Positions 11,213-19,541 of a DNA stretch of 64,000 nt are shown one piece after another. This DNA is from Isoetes taiwanensis (lineage: Eukaryota; Streptophyta; Lycopodiopsida; Isoetales; Isoetaceae), in NCBI GenBank assembly GCA_021234155.1, contig JAJEKV010000034.1, forward strand, positions 4,315,781-4,379,780, given 5' to 3'. Below the pieces are notes generated by a model. That model was given only the letters and a program-made list of their open reading frames with translations. It ran no database searches and was not told where the DNA came from. The translations under genes and the position numbers were made by a program. Each line of letters starts with the position of its first letter. The stretch's first letter is position 1.

Positions 11213-12470
11213 TTACAACAAAGTTTCTATATGCTTCTCCCAATCGCGGGTCGCAAGACTCATGTCTTGTCGCATTAAGGTTACCCGCTTGGCGGATAGT
11301 GCAGGCCGTTGAATCTTCAAAATGTTGCACTATCTTTGCCTCAGCCCCTCTTTGCATTGCCGCCAGCCTGCCCGTGACTCTAAAGTCTGTTCTATAGGCA
11401 CGCATAACTTCACGCACCAACCGAAGCGAAGGGGGCCGCGGGGGATTAGGGGAGACCGAAGCTCTTGTTGGAGTGTCTAATCTCCCTTAACGGCTCTTCT
11501 CTCCACCTCCTTCCTATCCGCTTTCTTCCCGGGTGGCTGCTTGGGAACTTGGGCTTCGTGGTGGCGTACCTTAGGTTTCTTTGCCGTTGGTCGCCCTCCC
11601 TCGATGAACTTAACCCCTGTTTTCCTCATAATATTTGTTATAGGCCTCCCATTTCTTCATGTAGGCCTCGTGCTCTCTCATCTTCCTCTCATAAATCTTC
11701 ACCCCTATCGGTGGCGTGAGGCTTCGGGCGGTCGGTGGTTGCTTCTTTCTATCCCATCTTGGTATTGGGGGGCTTCGCACTTGGTCTTGGTGGGGTTGCT
11801 TTCAGTCTTGCTTTTGCTTTCCGGTACTTCACCTTTCGCGCTGGGTGCTTGGAAGAGCTTCCACTGCCGGCGTTAGGGTTGAAGTCTTCATCCCGGAGTC
11901 AGTTTGTCGGTTTGGGGTTCGTCGTTGTTGCGGCTCCTTAATGATAATATTTGGGTTTGGCCTCTTCCCTCGTGAGGCGGTCCTTCCGTTCTCCTTATGC
12001 AGGCCCGAACTTCCCTTCTTTTTTCTTCTTTTCTTCTGGCGCCTTTTGTTCCTCTTCCTCCCTTTTCCTCTTTTGTCTTCCCTTCTCTTACCAGGCTCGT
12101 ACTTCTGATGAATCTTCTAAGATGCGCTACCTCCGTGGCTCGGACACTGTCACTCGGCATCATCTGCTTTCGAGGATTTCCGTGGAGTCGCGTCACGATA
12201 GTGCACTTGTTCACTGCTCTTTGGATCTCCATCTATTTCTTCCATTACACCTCCCCTCGTCTCTTCGTCCATGGGTTGGGTGATGTGGCCTCGTCCTCCT
12301 CCACTGGCGGTTGAAGACATCGATCAAATCGGAGGTGTCTTCCTCTTCGTCCAGAAGGGCGACCCCTCTTCGCGAGCCTCTCCGAAGCATCTTCGAATGA
12401 TCTACGCCTCGGTGGCTTTGGTGGTTTCGCACGGCGGCAGCTTCCTTCGATCCCGTTTGGTTCGGGCCAT
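11213..12470 (-). CDS. Histone H3-like protein carried by element A (frame-broken)
   Basis: Start chosen at 12470 (minus) because the N-terminus reads MARTKRDRRKL, against ARTKQTARKS of H3: K4, R8 and K9 positions are kept, S10 is Leu. A long Lys/Arg/Pro-rich stretch follows (about 11500-12400), including KIYERKMREHEAYMKKWEAY (11600-11660). The C-terminal histone fold starts at PLREIRHSNKS (about 11461-11493; H3 has ALREIRKYQKS), continues LRLVREVMRAYRTDFRV (H3 LVREIAQDFKTDLRF), AAMQRGAEAKIVQHFEDST (H3 AALQEAAEAYLVGLFEDT), then, one frame over, AKRVTLMRQDMSLA (H3 AKRVTIMPKDIQLA), stop at 11213-11215. Breaks: stop 22 codons after the start, frame changes near 11440 and 11300. About 315 residues of tail precede the fold, far more than the ~45 of canonical H3. 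Its own TATA box lies ~105 bp upstream. The family call is certain from the fold; function in the element is unknown. Confidence 0.87.
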
Positions 12471-12573
12471 GTTTTACTGATCGTCAATCGGATAAAAGCT
12501 ACCAAAGATCGCCTAAGTTGGGAAGAGCGGATTTCTAGGGCTTGGACGAAAAAAAAATGAGGGGGTTCTATAT

Positions 12574-12583
12574 CTATTTATAG
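12574..12583 (-). promoter_or_regulatory. TATA box of the H3-like gene
   Basis: Minus strand CTATAAATAG, 104 bp upstream of the ATG at 12470, which leaves room for a start site about 30 bp on and a leader of ~75 bp. The match to the plant TATA consensus is perfect, and the same decamer recurs at 10624-10633. Confidence 0.6.
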
Positions 12584-12685
12584 CTTGGGGAATTTTAGGT
12601 CAAAACTCAAGTTGCTCTGCTTAACATGCTAAGGCACCAATTTATCTAAAACTTATACTTATTTCAGACTTTTTCTACCCATTGG

Positions 12686-12762
12686 TCTCCACGTACTTTG
12701 CCTCGTTCCAATACTAATGTTTAGTTTTGCGACCGGTAAAAATGAGATCTCATACATTTCTA
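12686..12762. repeat. Hairpin H3 (diverged copy)
   Basis: Outer arms GGTCTCC / GAGATC, inner GCCTCG / CGACC, loop related to H1/H2. The weakest of the four; located upstream (minus strand) of the H3-gene TATA box. Confidence 0.5.
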
Positions 12763-12870
12763 GGGTTTTAGGTAATTAAAACATGCTATTCTAACTAATT
12801 CCTACCTTAGAATTAGCCTTACCACATTATTTATCTCAAATTCATCATGTTTTGGTGTTCTTGGCTCGAT

Positions 12871-12940
12871 GTCTCATAGCTTGCCCTCGCTTCAAAACAA
12901 AAAGTTAGTTTTCTTGACGAGGCGCGAAATGTGGAGACCC
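12871..12940. repeat. Hairpin H4 (loop inverted)
   Basis: Outer arms GTCTC / GGAGAC, inner CCCTCG / CGAGGCG. Its loop matches the reverse complement of the H1/H2 loop, so this copy is in the opposite orientation. Confidence 0.65.
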
Positions 12941-13128
12941 ACCTCACTTGGAAAATTTTGGCTCGTTCTTTTTAATCTTGTTAAATTCCAATTCACTTAA
13001 TTGTTACTAGCTTAGCATAACTACAAAGGTGAGAAAAATTTTTCCCACTTTTCGAGGCTTGAGGATCCTATCAAGTTAGTACTACATCGAACATGGTCGC
13101 TGCTTTGCTCTTGGTCTCCAAGAACATT

Positions 13129-13139
13129 GCTCGATACCA
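13129..13139 (-). other. Primer-binding site of element A (tRNA-Met type)
   Basis: Minus strand TGGTATCGAGC, one base from the LTR; the standard plant site complementary to initiator tRNA-Met is TGGTATCAGAGC. This fixes the right LTR as the 5' LTR. Confidence 0.85.
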
Positions 13140-13140
13140 C

Positions 13141-14714
13141 CGTGGACGCCCCTACTGTGATATCACGGTGCACTCACCGTATACAAACAGAGTTCTTCCC
13201 CACACCAGCTCCATGCCGATACGGGGCCCTCCACATATCAACGCACCCGTAACGAGTCCCGATGGGGAGAGTGAAGGTGTCATTCTACCCCGCCTCCCTC
13301 GGGGCCTACCTAGGCGGAAGGCGTAAACATACATGTCGATGAGTTTATACATCAACATCCCGTGACCATCTCGGCGGATGGTCCCCTCATATCTGCATAG
13401 ACAAAGATCAAAGACATCACATAGGGATCCTACCCAAGGCTCGGGACTCAATGGATGATCCGACGGCTTGGTCTCCCCGAGATTAGTTCGCTGCGCATGC
13501 AATTCATGGCAATGGATTTGGCTGGCATAAGAACATGGCATAGGGTTGTCCACTCCATCCGCCTCCTCCTGTGCACACTTTGCGTAGTAGGCCGAAAAGT
13601 GTTGGGACTCCATCAGAAGCCACCACGGATGCATAGCCAAGGGGCTATTCTGGGTCTCATCCTCCCGCCCGATGGGGCGGTAGGGATCACTCCCTCCCGA
13701 GATGCGCAGCTAACTCAAGGTGACTAGAGGGGCCAACGCCTGTATTCGACCGAACCCACCGGAAAGTGTACACCACTTCACGGGTAAACAGCCCATGCCT
13801 TACCCGCACTCGAGTGGTAAGCCATTAGACCTAGTCACAATGATCCCCTGTGGAGGCTTTACACACCGGGGGATCGTTCAAGAGTCGACATGAACCTCCT
13901 TTTTAGCCACCGCCCCTTCACCCACAACCCTAAGTGTGGCTCTTGTACACAAAAGAATCTACAAAGTGCTAGAGAGGCTACTCTAGGAGCATCAACTACA
14001 AGCTTTAGGGCCTCTACCCCCCTTCCCAATACAAGGAGTTCACAAATACATCATCCAAATATATCACGTAAGAACTAAAGAACTAGATCCAATCATAGAG
14101 TTAGGTTCTTTAGTTAGTGTCCCAGATCTAAGATCTAGATAACTACTATGGGCAATTTAATAGTCTAAACCTACCGATTCTATGACTAGAAGACGGTTTA
14201 AGCTATTAAATTGACCAAATACCTGATCCTTGAGTGGCTCCTCCCGACTGAGTTCAACCATCCCGGCCGAAATGATCGTAATTCAGGGAAACCGATGGCG
14301 CAATTAAGCAGAGGCAGCGTCTGGGAGGCGGTTTTGGCCCTGGGGGCAGCCAAAACCGAGCTCTAAAACCCTAAGGACGAAAACTAGCAAGCTAGGGTTT
14401 TCCTACCCTAAATAGACATGGGGGTTTAGGCTAGGGTTTCCAATTACCCAATTTGGCATGTGGGATAATTGGAAAGGCCCCACTTGCCTTTTAGTGGCTG
14501 GCTAGGTGGCAAAATATGCCAACATGGAAAGGTGTGCCCTCATTAATGTGCACATGTGCACATTAATAATATATGAACACTCCTAGTAAGTTGCCCCTAG
14601 GGCTACTTACACTGCTATCCGCTACGCATTACCGCCAATCGGGGTGGCGGTAATGCGCAGACGTGGGGCGAGACAATGTACGCCCCGAGGGATATCGCGG
14701 TTGGAACGTCCGCA
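13141..14714 (-). repeat. Element A 5' LTR (right copy)
   Basis: Pairs with 1588-3153. It ends CGCA before the GATGT duplication. The first bases (CGTGGACGCC) differ from the TGTGACGTCC of the left copy. It should carry the element promoter; a TATA-like CTATTTAGGG is visible on the minus strand near 14410. Confidence 0.93.
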
Positions 14715-14719
14715 GATGT
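14715..14719. repeat. Target-site duplication of element A (right copy, GATGT)
   Basis: Matches 1583-1587 exactly. Confidence 0.9.
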
Positions 14720-15330
14720 TTAACAAAATTAGTTCATCTTGGACATACCTCTTTCTTGGTGGTGGTGGCACTTTTTTGCCTGGAGATTTTCTTTTCGGAG
14801 GACATTTTTTTGTTGCTGGAGATTTTGCCTGTTTTTTTCCTCTTGGAGTGCCATCACCAGCATTCTTTTGCCTCCTCTTTGGAGTGGACTCAACTACCAA
14901 CTCAACTTCCTCTTCCCCCTCGTATCTCCCGGGATAAAATCGATCTGCGTGTCCTTTGTAGCTTCTTATGTAACAGTCCGTCGAATCGGGACCCGCAGAT
15001 GATGCCGGACGACGTTTGAATCTTTCTTAGGAGCTTCTCCAATTACTAATTTAGCACTTGGTGATGAAAGAGTTTCTGTTGCAGCAGTCATTGAAGGCTC
15101 TGCACCTGCAACTGCTTTAGCTTTCTCAAGTGCCATCCTCTCAATTTCCTCAACTTCACTTTGCCATGTTCGAGGAGGCACTGTTGCAGATGGTTCTATT
15201 ACTGGCACTGTAAATGTCATTGGTGATCTGGAGCTGGAAGGTTGAGGGTCTACAGATTCGGTCTGCTTATTATGCTCGGAAAATCTATAAAGAGAGTCGA
15301 TGCGAGATGGCTCAAGAACATCAGCCATTA
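14720..15330 (-). pseudogene. Host gene: Lys/Pro- and Ser-rich middle region
   Basis: Two minus-strand pieces. 14966-15328 has a low-complexity acidic/Ser-rich segment with EVEEIERMALEKAKAVAG; 14720-14900 is very basic, STPKRRQKNAGDGTPRGKK followed by PPKRKSPGKKVPPPPRKRY. Such disordered linkers are common between the N-terminal domain and the Ulp1 domain of plant transposon-derived proteins. Element A cuts the locus directly after it. Not recognisable as a named family on its own. Confidence 0.35.
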
Positions 15331-15439
15331 AAGTCGCTCGATAGGAACGACCTCATCCGCAAACAAACAAATGATCTAAATTTCAATAGACATAAAAGAA
15401 CATGAAAATGAACTAATGAGAAATATCCGTACATTCACG

Positions 15440-15860
15440 CCAAGCATGTACATTTCATGTACATAAAATGTACCAAATGTACGTAACTACATTTAACTAT
15501 AGCCAAATGTACATGTACATGTTCCTCAATGTACATAGAGGTACCTCAATGTACCCAGATGTACCCAGATGTACCCAGGTATCCAGTTAGGGAATGTAGA
15601 TCTATGCCCAAAAAAAAGCACATATATGTAAAAAATGCACATACTTATAAATCCATCTACAGATGCACTCTAAAGATAAATGCATGTACATCTATTTGCA
15701 GATGTAGACTCCATTAGAGACATGTACAACTGATACAACTGCAGTCCAAGCTCAAAAATAAAAGCATCAATAAACAAGCAAATATATGCCTATGTACCTC
15801 TGCTTACAGATGTACACTAAAAGTTATACATGTACAAGGAACAGCAATGCACTGAAAGCC
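15440..15860. repeat. TGTAC-rich degenerate repeat
   Basis: Some twenty copies of (A)ATGTAC(A/C), many as the palindrome TGTACA, at irregular 8-20 bp spacing; a purer run is AGATGTACCC repeated at about 15550-15580. It probably lies in an intron of the host gene. Confidence 0.7.
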
Positions 15861-15948
15861 ATACATGTAGAACTATGCAGATTACAAATAACAAATATGA
15901 ATTAAGAGAAATATAAGTTTAAATTAGTTGAGAGCAATGCATACCTTT

Positions 15949-16900
15949 CACAAAGGCTAGGGAAACCAAGCTGGAATTCGAATGCCCTCATCCCGGATGC
16001 AACCTTTTATGCAATTGCGTCTTTCATGGACCAGATAACACAAGCGTAAGAGGCAATAAGCATCTCGCATGGAGCTAGTAAAGAATAAACCAGTTTTGCC
16101 AAAGCCTTGGCCACAACAGTACATGAACCGAATGTGATGAACTCGCTCTATAGAAGTAGCTCCCTGAGGGGTAGGGCCTCTCGGGTCTTGAGAACAATAG
16201 GTCCCCGCTCCCCCCATGAAATCCAAAATCATGAATGCCTTTGTGAACCAATTCAATGCAATTAAGTTTTTCCTTTGCTTGTTCAATTGAGATTTCATGC
16301 CTTTCAATTTCTTTTTAGTTGCTTCCTCGCAAAACCAATTTCTAGCTTAGAAGAGTGTTTGCTCTTTATCATGTCTACTCATAACCAAGTCTTCCAACTT
16401 GTACTTCAACACTCAAAGATAACTTGATTTCCAAAGGATCCCGGGACAATTTGTCAAATTCTGTTTTGTCTCATCTATTTTCTCGGCGGATCTGCTGCGA
16501 GCATCTTCTGATAGCATATCCTTTTCTACCCTCAATCCGGTACCGATGACCTTCAATGCATCCCTCCTTTTTTTCTTCCAAAGGCAATAGGTTAGTTCCA
16601 ACCCATGCTTAAGTAATCGCTTTATTGTGTCAACATCTGATCTAGAATAACCTGGGGCTCTAATATTCTCACGCAATACGATGTCCCGCTTGATAGTTGA
16701 GGATTTACCCGTTGTAGGGTCCTCTCGCGCCTAAAATGAGGGTTTTGGCAAGATCTTTGGCGGTCCTAGCCACGCCTATCCAATCAACAAGCCGCCCTTC
16801 AAGTGAAAGAGCAAATGCTCGCAAAGTAGGTAGAAATATAATGGTTTGTAACCTGCTTTTGCCATAAACCAATTCATAATATTTAAAAATCATCTTTCCA
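15949..16900 (-). pseudogene. Host gene: N-terminal exons
   Basis: Minus-strand pieces with coherent composition: FLPTLRAFALSLEGRLVDWI (16705-16893), TIKRLLKHGLELTY (16413-16676), and LVHERRNCIKGC ending in FPSLCER at a good donor (AAAG/GTATGC, about 15949). The FL..L.AF..SL.GR.VDW pattern resembles the N-terminal domain of plant transposon-derived proteins that end in a Ulp1 protease, in agreement with 484-1260. Frames shift between pieces. Confidence 0.35.
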
Positions 16901-17560
16901 TGCGTTCGGATTCTCCCTTCCTTGAATCCTCGCCGCTTTTTTGGAGCTTCACCCCATACCTCGCTTCATAACCATCTCTAGGTTGGGTATGTGGGCCTCT
17001 GATGTTTTATCACGGAGGTCTTTGGCTTGATCACATCAGAACCCAAACGTAAACTTCTTGGAGGTAAAATTCCACCGCCGAAGCGGCGGCTTGCTTATCT
17101 GTGGTGATGAGCAAGCACTCATCCGGGGCATTTTGGGGCCATAGCTAGATGAAGAATTCGATCGAAATTCAAGCGAGAGAAGGGCGGCTGGATAGGATAG
17201 TGAACGAGAGGCAAACCAAGAAAGAATTTGGGAAAGAATTTCAAAATCCGATAATTGCGGGTTCAGAGTAGTGGATAGCCATTAATCATGGCAGTTACTA
17301 GCGGGTCATGATGACAGTTATTCCAAAAATGTGCATTCGGTACATATGTATATGTACAAAAAGGGCTACATTTATAGACACCCTTTCATGCTTTTACCCT
17401 TGTCCAAATCGCATGAAATTTGTTGCGTTTGAACCCTTAGACTGTCTAGAATACACTTTTGTCTAAAAAATAGAGTTTGTCTATAGAAGCACACCCCCAT
17501 TAGGACCTTACAAGTCTTTTTTTAGCTCCAAGTTGTTTCCTTAGTCCTTTTTCTACAGTC
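16901..17560. other. Spacer with no gene seen
   Basis: No convincing frame. Near 17335-17360 it has the same TGTAC-type words as 15440-15860. Confidence 0.4.
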
Positions 17561-17562
17561 AT

Positions 17563-17683
17563 ATGGATCCTAGAGCCGAGAATGTGGTAGGTGAGCCTTT
17601 CAACCAGGCGTTTGGCCTGAGCCCTAAACTCTAGAATAGACGAGCGTGTGTCATTGGAGTACGAGGTTAAAGTCACAGAGGAG
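17563..17683 (+). pseudogene. Start of an unrecognised plus-strand reading frame interrupted by element B
   Basis: ATG at 17563 opens MDPRAENVVGEPFNQAFGLS; after a one-base change the frame runs LNSRIDERVSLEYEVKVTEE to the AGGAG duplication and goes on beyond element B at 33122 as QEAQHSRGC. Composition is protein-like; it may be the gag of the A'-type element or a host gene. No domain recognised. Confidence 0.35.
17679..17683. repeat. Target-site duplication of element B (left copy, AGGAG)
   Basis: AGGAG directly before LTR1 and directly after LTR3 (33117-33121). Confidence 0.88.
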
Positions 17684-18243
17684 TGTTTGGGGTCTGGGTT
17701 CGGGAACTCCTGCGAGACAGCCCTCTGTGAGGACCCTTAGATCTAACAGGAGAATCCGGGGGACTATGTCACGCGGGATTTGCAAGAGAAGAACAAGAAG
17801 AAGAAAACAGAACAAAAGAGAACAATGAGAGGAAAATGATAAGCTTCCTCGCAATCGAGAGAAGACTGAAGAGAGACAAGACTCAAAACTCATCTGCCAC
17901 TCATGTGCTAGCTCTACTCATATATATAGTACAATGGCCTCGGCCCAATATAGACACTCTGGACTGATCTCGGTGTCACGACTCGGAAGGAGGCCCGATT
18001 TGCAGGAATGTTGGCGGTGCCTCTTGAAATGCTTAGAATCACGCCGACGCGACACGGTGCGTGACGGGTCATCACTTGTCGCGGCGCTTTGGTAGCGTAA
18101 CTCGGTGCTTTGATCAAGGTGGTCGCCGCTTGGTCTTTTGTCGGGCTTTTGACGGCTGACCGACGCCTCGTCTGCGGATCCTTGAGCTTGACCTGGTTCG
18201 TCAGATGCATGAATAGTCCCGAACCAGGAGGCACAGACTAACA
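17684..18243 (-). repeat. Element B LTR1
   Basis: TGTTTGGGG ... ACTAACA; 560 bp, aligned end to end with LTR2 and LTR3. Confidence 0.9.
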
Positions 18244-18257
18244 CTCCCCCACCAAAT
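18244..18257 (-). other. Polypurine tract next to LTR1
   Basis: Minus strand ATTTGGTGGGGGAG directly against TGTTAGTC of the LTR; repeated at 22702-22714. Confidence 0.8.
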
Positions 18258-19385
18258 GACACTCACCAAGAAAGGGAGGAATTGCTTCCGAGGGGGGAAA
18301 CCAAAGCCAGCCGGAAGTGATCTTCACGGAATGAGGCTCCGCCATTATGGTAATGAGCAATGAGGTCCCCGGGCGTGTTTGAAGAGCCGCCGGGGGTGTT
18401 GAGCCCTAGGGTGATGGGCCTCAATGAGGAAGTGAGAGCACACCATGTCTTCCAGGCGAAGATGGGCGGCAAGAACAAACCGGCACTCCATGAGAAGGCA
18501 GGTTTGGAGACCGGGCACCGCCGGCATTCGGATTGGGTGCGTGAAAGATTGACGCCGATTTAAAGAGCGGAGGGATGCATTTGAGAGCAGCACGTAAACC
18601 AAATTTTGATTGGTGGAAGGGTCCGGTGAGGTGGCGAAGATTCTCGCAAGAAGGTATCAAGACCATGCAAGGCATCGGCCCGGCTTTTGCCAACCACACT
18701 CATTACCGGCGTAAATCCAATTTTCGTGGTGTCCAAAGTGGCATTATCCTCCCAATTGGAGCGTCTGACAAATCGGGGATCCCACCGAGATCCGTGGAGA
18801 TCTGAGGCGGAGTCGACCCAGCGTGGCCATCCATGACCTTCGTCCAAAAGGGAAGACGCCAATCACAAGAAAGGAACCGTATGGGGAGGGGCTCCTAAGG
18901 AAGCATATGGAGAGGGAATCATGCCGTGTCGTGGGGGTTGCGAGCCATGTCCCCTGAATGCTTGAACAAGATTTTGATCAAGAGCACGACACCAATGGTC
19001 CCATTCTCAAGTAGAGAGTAATTGATAGACAGAGGGATTGACCCAACCCGTGGGAATGGTCTTGCTTTCCGTAAGGCCATGGAGTTGATTGTAGCCTCCC
19101 AAGTCTTTGCATATAAATCGGGCAAACTCAAGATCATCGTGGTGCGCGCATTTTGTTTACCTGCTCCAACGTTTTCACCGCCACGAGGGTAAGTGCGCCG
19201 AGCCAATTGTGCATGTACTCTGTTCAAAAGTCCGAGACGAGCAGATCCCCGAAATATTTGTTGGTTGGTGATAACAACCAAGCAAAGATTGAGTTGCCTC
19301 TCGAAACACGATGGGCCTCATCCCGAATTTATCCCGAGATCCGCCGTAGAAGTCATGAAAAACATAAGCCATGGGTTTTGAACAA
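18258..19385 (-). pseudogene. Element B accessory 3' region, copy in the short element
   Basis: Homologous over its full length to 22715-23830. Minus-strand pieces read PMAYVFHDFYGG, GMRPIVF, LLGCYHQPTNI, ARTTMILSLPDLYAKTWEAT. The same order occurs in the long copy (PMAYVF, GMRPIVF, LLGCYHQPTNI, RTTMILSFDLYATWEAT). Both copies have several frame changes. The encoded protein is not recognised; it lies where Athila-type elements keep env-like or other extra genes. No clear membrane helix is seen. Confidence 0.55.
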
Positions 19386-19541
19386 TGGCCATGCCAGCAG
19401 AGGTCCATGACTGCCGGATGCTACAAAGCTGCCATGCTCATGATCACAAAACAAGAACAAGACAAAGAAATATGTACAAAGAATGAAGGGGAACGTGGCC
19501 AAATGAGGCTCTCCAAATTTGAGATAAACCTCGAAAGTACA
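19386..19541. repeat. Direct repeat R1 of the short internal segment
   Basis: About 155 bp nearly identical to 21937-22098, both running from TGGC-ATGC to AGTACA. A polypurine-like tract (reverse complement of CTCCCCCTAAAG) lies downstream at about 19727-19738, as if R1 were part of a longer LTR. Confidence 0.7.

Larger units (their letters stand above)
1588..14714 (-). mobile_element. Element A: complete Ty3/gypsy chromovirus carrying a histone H3-like gene
   Basis: A 13,127-bp LTR retrotransposon on the minus strand. Boundaries are set by two ~1.57-kb LTRs (1588-3153, 13141-14714) that start TG and end CA, a 5-bp target duplication GATGT, a tRNA-Met type primer site next to the right LTR and a polypurine tract next to the left LTR. 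Minus-strand order: leader, H3-like gene, gag, protease, RT, RNase H, integrase, chromodomain. That domain order and the C-terminal chromodomain place it among chromoviruses. Most frames are interrupted by small indels. It is much longer than a typical chromovirus coding region needs; the extra length is the leader, the H3-like gene and a second promoter-like module (10.6-13.1 kb). Confidence 0.93.

Noticed and set aside
15440-15860. CRISPR-like array
   Set aside because: Words are short with irregular spacing, no unique spacers, and the DNA is a plant nuclear genome.
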